64,000 bases of DNA. Origin: Brucella pituitosa. Lineage in GTDB: Bacteria > Pseudomonadota > Alphaproteobacteria > Rhizobiales > Rhizobiaceae. The notes below the pieces were generated by a model that saw only the letters and a list, made by a program, of their open reading frames with translations, did no database searches and was not told where the DNA came from. Shown in pieces: positions 53,993 through 63,783 of this stretch (within the stretch, counting starts at the first letter, position 1; the number at the start of each line of letters is the position of its first letter). Position numbers and translations under genes: made by a program. The stretch covers positions 2,097,001 through 2,161,000 of the forward strand of contig NZ_PYSY02000001.1 in NCBI RefSeq assembly GCF_003049685.1. The letters are read 5' to 3'.

Positions 53993-56900
53993 TTACTTCT
54001 TCAGCTGCTCCTTGAGAGCGAGAAGCTTGGCAAAAGGCGAATCGGGATCGACACGCACGGGACGTTCCTGCTCGAACCGCTTGTTGCCCTGCTGGCCGGC
54101 ATTGTCGCGCTTTGGCTGACGGTTGCGGTCACCATCACGCGGCTTGCCCTTGAAGCCCTCGCGCTTGCCCTGATTCTGGTTTTGACCCTGATTCTGGCCT
54201 TGATTCTGGCGGGCACCATCATGATTGCGACGGTTTTTATCGAACCGCTTGCCACCACGATTGTCACGCGTGTTCTGCGCTTCGCCACCTTCTGGACCAT
54301 CTTCGGACTTGCGAGCCTCATTGCCCTGAACGCCTTGCTGTGGGCGATTGTGGCGCTGACGGTTCTGATCCTGATTGCGATTGCGACCTTCAAAGCGGCC
54401 CTGACGCCACAGAAGAACAGGCTTCGGCTCTTCAACCGGCGCTTCGCTTACTTCTGTAACAGGCTTGGCTTCTTCAACAGTCTCGGCAACAACGGCCTCC
54501 ACTGGCGCAGGCACAGGCTCGGCTGCCGGAACGGCAGGCTTTTCGCCTTCGCTTGCAACTGCAGCAGGTACAGCAGCCTTGAAAACCGTATCCTTGACTT
54601 GAGCTTCAGCAGCAAATGCATCAAGCTCGGCAAGCTTTGCCGTTACGTCGGCTGCGTCCATGGCTTCATGACGATATCCGAGGCTTTTCAGGATTTCTTC
54701 CATGTCCTCGCCAGTCGCGCCCAGAATGGACATCATGGCAGGGGTCACGATGAAGCGGCCACCGTCATAGGCACCTTCCGGACGTGCGCCCGAACCCGGA
54801 CGCCAGGCAAGTGCCGGACGAATGAGGTCAGCAAGACGTTCCAGAATATCGATGCGCACAGCACGGCGACCAAGCACCCGATAACCGGCTAGACGATAGA
54901 ACATCGGATCAAAAGCCGGATCGACAACGACCGATGTACGGCCAGCGGCCAGCACATTGACCACATCGCCATAACCGGTGCGTTCACGGCCGTCATTCTT
55001 CAATGCCCAGAGCAGCGTGATCATGCCAGCAGGAGCGGGCTTCAGCAGCATCGGCATGAAAACATGATAGGCACCAAAGCGCACGCCGAGACGACGAAGT
55101 GCTGCTCGTGAATCCTGATCAAGACCACGTACTTCTTCGGCCACTTCGCGGCGCTGAAGAATACCAAGATTTTCGACGATCTGGAAAGCCAGACCGCGTG
55201 TCATACCGGTCAAAGCATCGGCAGCACTGAGATCAGTCAGCGGCTTCAATACGGTTTCGATATGGTGCGCGACAAAACGTTCAATACGGGCAGCAACCTT
55301 GTCACGTGCTGGTCCGGTCAATTGTTCGTCAGCCAGAATGATCGCACGCGGCTTCAACACATCGTCGCCAGCGACGAGCGTTGCAACGGTTGCGCCGACC
55401 CAGCGCATCACGCCATCCGACCCAAGCGCAAAATCGCCATTGGGTGCCGCAGCAAACCGCTCCGCACGACGTTCGAACTCGGCGGCTAGCGCCTTTTGTG
55501 CAGCCGTCTTCACAGCCTTCGCGTCCGGCCCTTCAGCCTGAACGTCGGCAGTGAACCGGAATCCTTCTAGTTGCCCAACATTGTGGCCCTCGACAATTAC
55601 GTCACCGGCCGGGCTGATTTCTGCTTCTAGCATGGCATTCTCTCTCAGGCGCCTCATAAGCACGCTTGTCCTGCGGTCTACAAAGCGTTTCGTCAACCTT
55701 TCATGCAGCGCGTCGGACAATCTGTCCTCAATTTCGCGCGTCTTTTCCTGCCAGTGTGTCGGATCGGCAAGCCATCCCGGCCTGTGCGACACAAAAGTCC
55801 AGGTGCGGATTTGCGCCACGCGATGCGACAGAGTGTCGATTTCCCCCTCTGTACTGTCGGCGCGGCGCACCTGTTCGCTCATATAATCTTCATCAACGCT
55901 CCCTCGGCGGACCAGATCCTGATAGATGGTTGCAATGATATCGGCATGTTGAGCCGGCGCGATCTTACGATAATCGGGGAGCGCACAGGTATCCCACAAA
56001 AGTTCGATCCGCGCAGGCGTCGTTGCAAGCCGCACAATGTCGTCGTCTTTCGACAAATTTTCAAGCGCTTGTTGATCAACCGCTGGCAATGCTTTGGTAA
56101 GCCCTTCTATGGGCGTGGGTGTTTCCAGAGAATAGCGCAAGGCACTGAGTGACGAGAAGTCGAACCGCCCCGTTCGCCATTGTAAAACTTTTACCGGATC
56201 AAAAGCATGCGCTTCGACCCGTTCTACAAGCTCGTCGTCCAGCGGCTGTACCTGCCCTGTCACACCGAACGTGCCGTCGCGCAAATGACGCCCGGCGCGT
56301 CCTGCGACCTGCCCGACCTCGGCTGGTGTCAGATCGCGAAACTGGTAGCCATCGAATTTACGGTTCTGCGCAAATGCCACATGATCAACGTCGAGGTTAA
56401 GGCCCATCCCGATCGCATCGGTTGCGACCAGAAAATCAACATCGCCCGATTGATAAAGCTCGACCTGGGCATTGCGGGTACGCGGGCTCAATGCGCCCAT
56501 CACCACGGCAGCACCACCACGCTGGCGGCGGATCAGCTCTGCAATTGCATAAACTTCATCAGCAGAGAAAGCCACGATGGCCGAACGATTCGGCAGGCGA
56601 ATGATTTTCTTGGAACCCGCATAGGAAAGATGCGACAGCCGTGGACGTGTCACAACTGTAATGCCACGCAGCAACTTTTCCAGAATGCCGCGCATGGTAC
56701 CTGCACCAAGCAGCAGCGTTTCCTGTCGTCCGCGCAGATGCAGAATACGGTCGGTAAAGATATGACCACGTTCCAGATCGCCCGCAAGCTGCACTTCATC
56801 GATAGCCACAAAAGGCATATCTGTCCGACGTGGCATGGCCTCGACCGTGCAGACGGAATAACGAGAGGTGGGCGGCGTGATCTTTTCTTCGCCGGTAATC

Positions 56901-57112
56901 AGCGAAACATTGGCAGTCCCTACCCGCTCAACCACACGATTATAGACCTCGCGCGCCAAAAGGCGCAGTGGAAGGCCTATCATGCCACTGCCATGCGACA
57001 GCATCCGCTCGATAGCGAGATGCGTCTTGCCGGTATTCGTCGGCCCCAGCACCGCAGTAACACCGCGACCGCTCAAGCCTAGCGGCAGATCATGGGCAGG
57101 GAGTTGGTTCAT
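53993..57112 (-). CDS. Suv3-like DExH RNA helicase with long charged tail
   Basis: 1039 residues from the ATG at 57112; the longer frame from 57205 was rejected. Walker A GPTNTGKT (23-30), motif II DEVQ (Asp105) and motif VI VGQVAGRAGRH place it with Suv3, the mitochondrial degradosome helicase. The last about 130 residues are Gln/Asn/Arg/Gly-rich (for example RHNRPQQGVQGNEARK), as in RNA-binding tails of RNase E and RhlE. It is directly followed by an S4 RNA-binding protein. Confidence 0.92.
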   Translation of the reverse strand: MNQLPAHDLPLGLSGRGVTAVLGPTNTGKTHLAIERMLSHGSGMIGLPLRLLAREVYNRVVERVGTANVSLITGEEKITPPTSRYSVCTVEAMPRRTDMPFVAIDEVQLAGDLERGHIFTDRILHLRGRQETLLLGAGTMRGILEKLLRGITVVTRPRLSHLSYAGSKKIIRLPNRSAIVAFSADEVYAIAELIRRQRGGAAVVMGALSPRTRNAQVELYQSGDVDFLVATDAIGMGLNLDVDHVAFAQNRKFDGYQFRDLTPAEVGQVAGRAGRHLRDGTFGVTGQVQPLDDELVERVEAHAFDPVKVLQWRTGRFDFSSLSALRYSLETPTPIEGLTKALPAVDQQALENLSKDDDIVRLATTPARIELLWDTCALPDYRKIAPAQHADIIATIYQDLVRRGSVDEDYMSEQVRRADSTEGEIDTLSHRVAQIRTWTFVSHRPGWLADPTHWQEKTREIEDRLSDALHERLTKRFVDRRTSVLMRRLRENAMLEAEISPAGDVIVEGHNVGQLEGFRFTADVQAEGPDAKAVKTAAQKALAAEFERRAERFAAAPNGDFALGSDGVMRWVGATVATLVAGDDVLKPRAIILADEQLTGPARDKVAARIERFVAHHIETVLKPLTDLSAADALTGMTRGLAFQIVENLGILQRREVAEEVRGLDQDSRAALRRLGVRFGAYHVFMPMLLKPAPAGMITLLWALKNDGRERTGYGDVVNVLAAGRTSVVVDPAFDPMFYRLAGYRVLGRRAVRIDILERLADLIRPALAWRPGSGARPEGAYDGGRFIVTPAMMSILGATGEDMEEILKSLGYRHEAMDAADVTAKLAELDAFAAEAQVKDTVFKAAVPAAVASEGEKPAVPAAEPVPAPVEAVVAETVEEAKPVTEVSEAPVEEPKPVLLWRQGRFEGRNRNQDQNRQRHNRPQQGVQGNEARKSEDGPEGGEAQNTRDNRGGKRFDKNRRNHDGARQNQGQNQGQNQNQGKREGFKGKPRDGDRNRQPKRDNAGQQGNKRFEQERPVRVDPDSPFAKLLALKEQLKK

Positions 57113-57392
57113 GCCAATAATAGAATTCCCGGAACAAATGCCATACGTAAAGCTATGCGTTAGCACTATATGACTTGAGCCGAAAGCGCTCCTGTTAAGT
57201 TTCAATCCATGTTTCGGGACGTTTCCGGCACGATCCAGTCTTCACTGTTCTAACCGGAACTTTTCTCGCGCGCACCCTGAAAAGAACAAAACGGCTTTCA
57301 AATGACCATCCGTTTTAAAACACAGGATTGAAGGTTGGTCTTACATCGGCCTGCATCTTAACAAACGTGCCTTTTAATAAATAGAACGACTC

Positions 57393-57466
57393 TGGAACGA
57401 ATCAGCGACGAATCGCTCACAGAGCTTTCTTCGCCTTTTGTTCACGGCAACATATAGTGGCTGAAC
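57393..57466. repeat. Duplicated module, copy 1
   Basis: GGAACGAATCAGCGACGAAT, then TTTTGTTCACGGCAACATAT. Two GANTC sites lie in the first part. On the minus strand GAAC-N7-GAAG resembles a half-kept LexA box. Confidence 0.65.
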
Positions 57467-57674
57467 ACCAAATTCCCACCATATAATGAATCACCTCAAT
57501 TAATATCCGGCCCGAAAGGAGAACAAACCGGCGACCGCATTAACTTTTATCTCGGAAGCCATTTTGCGAGATGAGGCGACGGATTACCTATTCATAGAAT
57601 ATCAATATTTCCTGACAGTTAGTTAAAACTCTCATCACATAGGAGCCGCTTTTCATTAACCTTCAGGTCAAAGC

Positions 57675-57746
57675 CGGAACGAATCGGAGACGAATCGCTG
57701 ATCCGCTTATTTTCCCGCTTTGTTCTCACAAGATATAGTGGCCGAG
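57675..57746. repeat. Duplicated module, copy 2
   Basis: GGAACGAATCGGAGACGAAT, then CTTTGTTCTCACAAGATATA. The same order as copy 1, about 70 percent identical by eye. On the minus strand GAAC-N7-GAAA. Confidence 0.65.
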
Positions 57747-57827
57747 CTAATCCAAACACCATAGAGCGGCAAGACCTCGCCGCTCCGTGACAGTGATACT
57801 GAAGCTCGCTGTTAACTTTTGAGCCTC

Positions 57828-59021
57828 TTACGACCGCTCGACACACAGGGCGACACCCATACCACCGCCAATGCATAGCGTTGCCAGACCGCGCTTCACA
57901 TTACGCCGTTTCATCTCATACAGAAGCGTTGTCAGCACCCGCGCACCCGAGGCACCAATCGGATGACCGATGGCGATCGCTCCACCATTCACATTGACGA
58001 TCTCCGGATTGAGCCCAAGATCGCGCACAACCGCACAGGATTGCGCTGCAAAGGCCTCATTGGCTTCGACCAATTCCAGATCAGCAACTGTCCAGCCTGC
58101 CTTTTCAAGCGCTTTGCGTGTTGCAGGAATAGGACCAGTTCCCATGATCGATGGATCGACACCCGCCGTTGCCCAGGAAACAATGCGCGCAAGCGGCTCA
58201 ACACCGCGTTTTGCGGCTTCATCCGCATCCATCAGAACCACAGCTGCAGCACCGTCATTGATGCCGGAGGCATTGCCCGCCGTAACAGTGCCTTCCTTGT
58301 CGAAGGCCGGTTTCAGCTTGCTAAGCGCTTCGATCGTCGTACCTGCACGGATATATTCATCTGCAGAAACAATCGTCTCGCCCTTACGGCTTTTCACCGT
58401 AAACGGAACGATTTCATCGTCGAAGCGGCCAGCTTTCTGTGCGACCTCGGCATTGTGTTGCGAGGCCAGCGCAAAAGCATCCTGTTCCTCGCGGCTCAAC
58501 TGCCATTGCCTGGCAATGTTTTCTGCAGTGATCCCCATAGGATAACCGTGGAACGCATCGACCAAACCGTCTTTCATCATGGTGTCGATCATTTTGAAGT
58601 CGCCCATTTTCACGCCACCGCGCAGATGGGCGCAATGTGGCGCCATCGACATGGACTCCTGTCCACCAGCCACGATGATTTTTGCGTCGCCCGACAGAAT
58701 TTGCTGCATACCGAGTGCCACGGAACGCAAACCGGAACCACAGAGCTGATTGATCGAGAAGGCTGTCGTTTCTTTCGGACAACCAGCAGCCATAGCAGCC
58801 TGACGGGCGGGGTTCTGCCCCTCACCTGCTGTTAACACCTGACCAAGAATAACCTCATCCACATCGACCGCATCAACGCCGGCACGTTCGAGAGCTGCCT
58901 TGATGGCGGTAGCACCAAGCTCATGCGCTGGCACGTTGGCAAAGGCGCCGTTGAAGGCCCCCACTGCAGTACGGGCAGCGCTGGCAATAACAATGGCCTT
59001 CGGACTATTTGTGGCTGTCAT
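57828..59021 (-). CDS. Acetyl-CoA acetyltransferase (thiolase)
   Basis: 397 residues, degradative/biosynthetic thiolase length. The nucleophile Cys94 (NQLCGSGLR), His353 (GHPIGASG) and Cys383 (CIGGGMG) are intact. It condenses two acetyl-CoA to acetoacetyl-CoA, or reverses this. It resembles PhaA/AtoB. No phaB or phaC gene is near, so a PHB role is only possible. Single gene. Confidence 0.95.
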   Translation of the reverse strand: MTATNSPKAIVIASAARTAVGAFNGAFANVPAHELGATAIKAALERAGVDAVDVDEVILGQVLTAGEGQNPARQAAMAAGCPKETTAFSINQLCGSGLRSVALGMQQILSGDAKIIVAGGQESMSMAPHCAHLRGGVKMGDFKMIDTMMKDGLVDAFHGYPMGITAENIARQWQLSREEQDAFALASQHNAEVAQKAGRFDDEIVPFTVKSRKGETIVSADEYIRAGTTIEALSKLKPAFDKEGTVTAGNASGINDGAAAVVLMDADEAAKRGVEPLARIVSWATAGVDPSIMGTGPIPATRKALEKAGWTVADLELVEANEAFAAQSCAVVRDLGLNPEIVNVNGGAIAIGHPIGASGARVLTTLLYEMKRRNVKRGLATLCIGGGMGVALCVERS

Positions 59022-59211
59022 TCTTTCCTCCTTGAAAAATCACCGACAGAGAAAACCCAAAACCAGCTCTTTTGCAAGTTCAGAGGTGAGGGTGGTGGGA
59101 AGACACCTTCGCTCAAAATGATAATCAGTTTCTTCGATAGGCATGCACTTTTGACCATGCGCATTGCTCAACAACCGTTAGATTAGCGCCATGCAAACAA
59201 AGGAGATAACC

Positions 59212-59643
59212 ATGCCCCAACTGACGCTAGAAAAAGCCAACGCGATCATTGCCGGTGCTTTTGCCAAGGCCACAGAACTGCAACTGAAGCCGATTGTCGT
59301 TTCGGTTTTTGACGCCGGTGGTCATCTCAAGGCCTTTCAGCGACAAGATGGAACTTCGATTCTCCGCTTTGAGATTGCTTCTGGCAAGGCCTTTGGCGCT
59401 TTGGCCGTTGGCACCGGTTCACGCTGGCTCCACAATCAGGCCAAGGATCGTCCGCATTTTCTGGAAGGTCTTTCGGGTGTCTCGGGTGGGAAGATCGTCC
59501 CTGTCCCGGGCGGCGTGCTGATTAAAGATGCCTCAAACGAAATCATCGGCGCCGTCGGAATTTCAGGTGACACATCTGACAATGATGAAGCTGCAGCAAT
59601 TGCAGGCATCGAGGGCGCTGGCTTTGCTGCAGATGCAGGCTGA
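59212..59643 (+). CDS. GlcG/HbpS family protein
   Basis: 143 residues from the ATG at 59212, which has AAAGGAGA before it. The family pattern VSVFDAGGHLKAFQRQDGTSILRFEIASGKAFGALAVG and VPVPGGVLIKDASNEIIGAVGISGD matches GlcG/HbpS (PF03928), small alpha/beta proteins, one of which binds haem outside the cell in Streptomyces. No signal peptide, so it is cytosolic here. Function unproven. Confidence 0.9.
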   Translation: MPQLTLEKANAIIAGAFAKATELQLKPIVVSVFDAGGHLKAFQRQDGTSILRFEIASGKAFGALAVGTGSRWLHNQAKDRPHFLEGLSGVSGGKIVPVPGGVLIKDASNEIIGAVGISGDTSDNDEAAAIAGIEGAGFAADAG

Positions 59644-59725
59644 CTTCATCTGCTTGAGGTCACGTAAACGCGTGACCTCACCGGTCCACTAAGTGGGCTA
59701 AACCCGACAAATCAAATATTCCCAA

Positions 59726-59766
59726 AAGAAAACGCCGCTTCCGGAAACCGGAAACGGCGTTTTTGA
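59726..59766. terminator. Bidirectional terminator between GlcG-like gene and rpmF
   Basis: AAAACGCCG and CGGCGTTTT outer arms with an inner TTCCGG/CCGGAA stem, T runs on both strands. Confidence 0.9.
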
Positions 59767-59798
59767 AATTCATCTTTCAGCTGCAATGCAGCCTAAGA

Positions 59799-59978
59799 CT
59801 ATTCCTTAGCTTCGAGGACCTGACGGCCGCGATACATACCGCTCTTAAGATCGATATGATGCGGACGACGAAGTTCGCCCGAGTTCTTGTCCTCGACGTA
59901 AGTCGGGGCCTTGAGAGCGTCTGCCGAACGGCGCATGCCGCGCTTCGACGGAGACGTTTTGCGTTTTGGTACTGCCAT
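59799..59978 (-). CDS. rpmF: 50S ribosomal protein L32
   Basis: 59 residues starting [20 protein letters not shown] and ending [13 protein letters not shown]. This is the alphaproteobacterial bL32 form without zinc cysteines. The frame is too short for a standard 60-codon cutoff, but both ends fit the family exactly. Confidence 0.97.
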   Translation of the reverse strand: MAVPKRKTSPSKRGMRRSADALKAPTYVEDKNSGELRRPHHIDLKSGMYRGRQVLEAKE

Positions 59979-60127
59979 GGATCCAACTCCACTGATCGAT
60001 CAATAAACGTCCGGCACGGCCCCGAGGAGCCTGTCACATCGGACAAAATTCCGGAAAGTCACGTGCCTATACACGCTCTCGCAGCATTTGACCAGTCGGA
60101 GTCTTATCTTTTTTCCAGACTGCGCAT

Positions 60128-60862
60128 TTATTGCACGCACGTCACATAAGGACCAGCCCGGGAAGCGCGTCCGGCAACAATACGCGAGATACGCTGCATG
60201 TTGCGCGTCGGCTTTGCCGGATTGCGCAAAGCCGGATTGGGAAGCGTTACGGCAAGCAGAGCCGCTTGCTGCGCAGTCAGACGGGATGCGGGGCGTTTGA
60301 AATAATGCTGAGCTGCAGCCTCAATACCATAGATGCCCGGCCCCCATTCGGCGATGTTGAGATAAATCTCCATGATCCGTCGTTTGGAAAGCACCGCATC
60401 GGCAGCAATCGCCAGAGGAAATTCGAGTCCCTTGCGTACATAGGAACGGCCGTTCCAGAGAAACAGGTTCTTCACCGTCTGCATGGTTATGGTAGAGGCG
60501 CCGCGGCTCGGACCACCTTCGCCCGAATTATCAAGCACCAGACTGAGCTGGTGCCAGTCTACACCCCCATGGCTGCAGAACTGCCCATCCTCCGCCATCA
60601 TGACCGAGTTCACCAGAACAGGTGCTACATCCTCGATGCTGACCCATTGCCGATCGACATCCCGCAAGAGGACGTAATCCTTGACCATCAAAGTCGAGAT
60701 TGGGCGCACAAAGGGAACCGAATAGATCAGGATCAGAAAAAGCGGAAGAATTGCAAGCGCCACCAAAATCTTGAGCATAAGAGCAATTCTGCCACCCCAA
60801 ACGGGATCAGCCAAGTAATTGCGCCCATCTTTGCTCTTGAGAATGATTTTTGCCACTTCCAC
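60128..60862 (-). CDS. mtgA: Monofunctional biosynthetic peptidoglycan transglycosylase
   Basis: 244 residues from a GTG at 60862 (another GTG two codons on). One membrane helix (about 26-50) is followed by a GT51 domain: SVMMAEDGQFCSHGGVDW with the catalytic Glu, GGPSRGASTITMQTVKNLFL, and LSKRRIMEIYLNIAEWGPGIYGIEAAA. It polymerises lipid II into glycan strands in the periplasm. Confidence 0.95.
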   Translation of the reverse strand: MEVAKIILKSKDGRNYLADPVWGGRIALMLKILVALAILPLFLILIYSVPFVRPISTLMVKDYVLLRDVDRQWVSIEDVAPVLVNSVMMAEDGQFCSHGGVDWHQLSLVLDNSGEGGPSRGASTITMQTVKNLFLWNGRSYVRKGLEFPLAIAADAVLSKRRIMEIYLNIAEWGPGIYGIEAAAQHYFKRPASRLTAQQAALLAVTLPNPALRNPAKPTRNMQRISRIVAGRASRAGPYVTCVQ

Positions 60863-61065
60863 CGCCCGTTAATTCCTTTCAAGCGACATAAACTATTCCT
60901 TAACAATAATGAACCTGATTCCATAATCCACTTGCGGGATTTCTAACGGTAAGTTCAGCCAATCGTAGCTCAAAACCCTCTGTTTGATGACCGCTTGATG
61001 AAAAAGCCTGTGCTGACCGTCATGCCCAGTTGACCAATTCAGCGCTTTCGTCCATCCCCTTCTGC

Positions 61066-61980
61066 ATGGAAAACGTGTCTGTCGATTTTGCTCAATCCCT
61101 GAACCTGCGTGCGCTCGAAGTCGAGACAATGCTGGTCGGGCTTCTGGATCTTCGTTTGCGCACTGGAGAAGTGGCTCGCCCGGAGCGACTGCTTGCCGCC
61201 ATGCGTCATGGCGTGCTGAACGGTGGAAAAAGGCTGCGTCCATTCCTCGTCGTTGAAAGTGCAGCTTTGTTCGGCCAACACGGCGATGCGGTCCTGCGCG
61301 TCGCATCGGCGCTCGAATGCATTCACTGCTATTCGCTCGTCCACGATGATCTGCCAGCGATGGACAATGATGATATGCGGCGCGGCCAGCCAACCGTGCA
61401 CAAGGCTTTCGATGAAGCCGCAGCTATTCTCGCAGGCGACAGTCTGCTGACCTATGCGTTTGACATCGTGGCGTCAGACGAAACCGATCTGCCTGCCAAT
61501 ATCCGTATCCAGCTTGTATCAGCACTCGCGCGGGCATCTGGTGTTGGCGGCATGGCTGGCGGTCAGGCGCTTGATCTGATGGCAGAAGACAACAAACCGG
61601 ATGAAGCAGGCATTATAACCCTGCAGGCGATGAAAACCGGTGCGCTGATCCGCTTTGCCTGTGAAGCAGGCGCAATCATTGCAGGTGCATCACGCGAGGA
61701 TCGCGAACGTATGGCCGAATTCGGCTCTGCCATCGGCCTTGCTTTCCAGCTTGCTGACGATCTTCTCGACGTGACCGCAGATGCAGCCGCTATGGGCAAA
61801 GCAACCGGCAAAGATGCAGCCGCTGGCAAGGCCACGCTCGTGGCGCTTCACGGCATCGACTGGACGCGCAAGCAGCTCTCCGGCCTCGTTGCCCAAGCCG
61901 AAAGCCTGCTCGAGCCCTTCGGCGATGATGCGACCATTCTCAAGCAAGCTGCCCGCTTCATCGCAGAACGCCAAAGCTAA
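61066..61980 (+). CDS. ispA: Farnesyl diphosphate synthase (polyprenyl synthetase)
   Basis: 304 residues from the ATG at 61066; a TTG at 61030 is an unlikely earlier start. The first Asp-rich motif is LVHDDLPAMDNDD (Asp94, Asp95), the second FQLADDLLD (Asp231, Asp232). GKRLRPFLVVES is the IPP-binding part. Short-chain IspA type by size and motif. The probable ispG at the window end is another isoprenoid gene. Confidence 0.94.
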   Translation: MENVSVDFAQSLNLRALEVETMLVGLLDLRLRTGEVARPERLLAAMRHGVLNGGKRLRPFLVVESAALFGQHGDAVLRVASALECIHCYSLVHDDLPAMDNDDMRRGQPTVHKAFDEAAAILAGDSLLTYAFDIVASDETDLPANIRIQLVSALARASGVGGMAGGQALDLMAEDNKPDEAGIITLQAMKTGALIRFACEAGAIIAGASREDRERMAEFGSAIGLAFQLADDLLDVTADAAAMGKATGKDAAAGKATLVALHGIDWTRKQLSGLVAQAESLLEPFGDDATILKQAARFIAERQS

Positions 61981-61983
61981 AAC

Positions 61984-62442
61984 TTACACATCTGTTTCAC
62001 GCACCTTGATGATGGCAACGTCATCCACCGAGAGCGGGCGACCATCGAGCGCGCGCACTTCCAGTTTTGCGACACCTTCACCATTTGCCGTATCGACCAG
62101 CTTTGAATGCGGCTCATCGGGCGCGAAAAGATAATTCTCGCCCCATTGGCGCAACGCGACGACGACCGGCAACAGATCACGCCCCTTGGCTGTGAGCCTG
62201 TATTCCTGATGCGCGCCGCCATTGGGATCGGACACCATCTCCAGAATGCCCTCGCCCGTCAGCTTGCGTAGCCGTTCCGCGAGAATATTGCGTGCAATAC
62301 CCAAATTCTTCTGGAAGGCACTAAAGCGCGTTACGCCATCAAACGCTTCACGCACGATCAGCAGTGACCACCAGTCGCCGATGACATCCAGCGCTCGTGC
62401 GCTCGGGCAATAATCGCCTTTCAGGCTTTTCTTGCGAACCAT
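61984..62442 (-). CDS. HxlR-family transcriptional regulator
   Basis: 152 residues from the ATG at 62442 with GGAG five bases before it. The winged helix YCPSARALDVIGDWWSLLIVREAFDGVTRFSAFQKNLGIARNILAERLRKL is the HxlR domain (about 11-100). Its C-terminal extension is longer than in minimal HxlR proteins. It is divergent from an MFS pump gene with a shared 94-bp control region holding two identical-pattern operators. Confidence 0.92.
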   Translation of the reverse strand: MVRKKSLKGDYCPSARALDVIGDWWSLLIVREAFDGVTRFSAFQKNLGIARNILAERLRKLTGEGILEMVSDPNGGAHQEYRLTAKGRDLLPVVVALRQWGENYLFAPDEPHSKLVDTANGEGVAKLEVRALDGRPLSVDDVAIIKVRETDV

Positions 62443-62465
62443 GTTTACTCCATGCGCTGCAACTC

Positions 62466-62482
62466 GGTTGCAATATAAAACC
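62466..62482. promoter_or_regulatory. HxlR operator candidate 1
   Basis: GGTTGCAATATAAAACC, 17 bp, inverted GGTT/AACC ends. Matches the second site in 13 of 17 positions by eye. Confidence 0.65.
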
Positions 62483-62502
62483 AATCGCGATAAAAGCAAA
62501 AT

Positions 62503-62519
62503 GGTTTCATTTTAAAACC
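62503..62519. promoter_or_regulatory. HxlR operator candidate 2
   Basis: GGTTTCATTTTAAAACC, 17 bp, inverted GGTTT/AAACC ends, 17 bp before the MFS start. Starts 37 bp after the first site starts. Confidence 0.65.
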
Positions 62520-62536
62520 ACTTATGGGAGTCAATC

Positions 62537-63781
62537 ATGCAGTCCTCCTCCACCGTGGCAGCACCGTCTGCCGCGAATGACCTTGTGCGCCCTTCGCTTT
62601 CCCGAGCGACATTGTTGCTGTTTGCCATCGCAAGCGGCCTTGCTGTAGCCAATGTCTATTTCGCGCATCCGCTTCTTGATGTGATGGCAGATGATATGGG
62701 GCTGAAACGCTCAACTGCAGGCCTCATTATCGCTGCGAGCCAGATTGGCTATGCGATCGGCCTCATTTTTCTGGTGCCGCTAGGTGATCTTTTCGACCGG
62801 CGAAAACTGATTCTCGCGCATTTCCTGCTTTCGGTCTTATCGCTACTAGCCATTGGCTTTGCAGGAAGTGCGACCATACTGCTGCTGGCAATGGCTGCGA
62901 CAGGCCTTCTGGCCGTTGTCACACAGGCACTTGTCGCCTATGCAGCCAGTCTCGCCGATCCGATGCAGCGTGGTCATGTGGTGGGAATAGTCACAAGCGG
63001 TATCGTGCTTGGCATATTGCTGGCACGCGCCATAGCAGGCGCCCTCACCGATATTGGCGGATGGCGCAGTGTTTACTTCAGTTCCGCAGCACTCACGCTG
63101 CTGATTTCGCTTCTTCTATGGCGCAACCTGCCACAACAGAATCGTCAGACGACAAGCGTCTCCTACCCAGCACTTATTCTGTCACTTGTAACGCTGTTCC
63201 GCTCCGAACCCGTGCTCCGTGTCCGCGCAATCATTGCCATGCTGATCTTTGCAGATATCACCACGCTGCTTGCCCCCCTCGTCATGCCGCTCAGCGCGCC
63301 GCCTTTTGAACTAAGCCATGCACAAATCGGACTGTTCGGCCTTGCCGGAGCCGCAGGTGCGCTTGCGGCTTCTCGTGCGGGAGCAGCCGCCGACCGCGGG
63401 CATGCTCAACGCATGACCGGCATCGCACTTACGCTGATGCTACTATCGTGGATACCAATTGCTCTGCTCGATCATTCATTGCTCTGGCTGATTGTCGGCG
63501 TGCTGGTAATCGATTTTGGACTTCAAGCCGTGCACGTCACCAATCAGGCGATGATTTATCGCGTGCGTCCAGACGCACAAAATCGGCTGACCGCTGCCTA
63601 TATGGTTTTTTATTCCATCGGCAGCGCCAGCGGTTCAGCAATTTCAACCTGGGTCTATGCTCATGCAGGCTGGAACGGTGTGTGTCTGCTTGGTGCAGGC
63701 ATCAGCCTCGTCACGCTCATATTCTGGGCGGCGACCCGCAAATCAATGCCCGAAGCTGCCACAAACCCTGTCTTAAACTGA
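62537..63781 (+). CDS. MFS efflux transporter
   Basis: 414 residues with twelve hydrophobic helices. The loop GDLFDRRKLILAHF between helices 2 and 3 is the MFS motif A; SLADPMQRGHVVGIVTSGIVLGILLARAIAG is the motif C region of drug/proton antiporters. Divergent from its likely HxlR regulator. The substrate is unknown; such pairs often answer to quinones, aldehydes or drugs. Confidence 0.88.
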   Translation: MQSSSTVAAPSAANDLVRPSLSRATLLLFAIASGLAVANVYFAHPLLDVMADDMGLKRSTAGLIIAASQIGYAIGLIFLVPLGDLFDRRKLILAHFLLSVLSLLAIGFAGSATILLLAMAATGLLAVVTQALVAYAASLADPMQRGHVVGIVTSGIVLGILLARAIAGALTDIGGWRSVYFSSAALTLLISLLLWRNLPQQNRQTTSVSYPALILSLVTLFRSEPVLRVRAIIAMLIFADITTLLAPLVMPLSAPPFELSHAQIGLFGLAGAAGALAASRAGAAADRGHAQRMTGIALTLMLLSWIPIALLDHSLLWLIVGVLVIDFGLQAVHVTNQAMIYRVRPDAQNRLTAAYMVFYSIGSASGSAISTWVYAHAGWNGVCLLGAGISLVTLIFWAATRKSMPEAATNPVLN

Positions 63782-63783
63782 AC

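Larger units (their letters stand above)
57113..57827. other. 715-bp intergenic region with a duplicated module
   Basis: Holds two diverged copies of a roughly 75-bp module (57393-57466 and 57675-57746), a GAGCGGC/GCCGCTC hairpin at 57764-57785 and AT-rich DNA. No gene passes inspection. It includes the helicase promoter, which was not pinned down. Confidence 0.6.

Noticed and set aside
53867..54892. 341-codon plus-strand open frame
   Set aside because: It is antisense to the low-complexity tail of the Suv3-like helicase and reads as hydrophobic repeats. The minus-strand frame has clear helicase motifs.
57619..57876. 85-codon minus-strand frame containing RISDSSPIRSGFDLK
   Set aside because: It overlaps the thiolase gene and the second duplicated module. 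The matching frame in module copy 1 is broken by a stop, so coding is unlikely.
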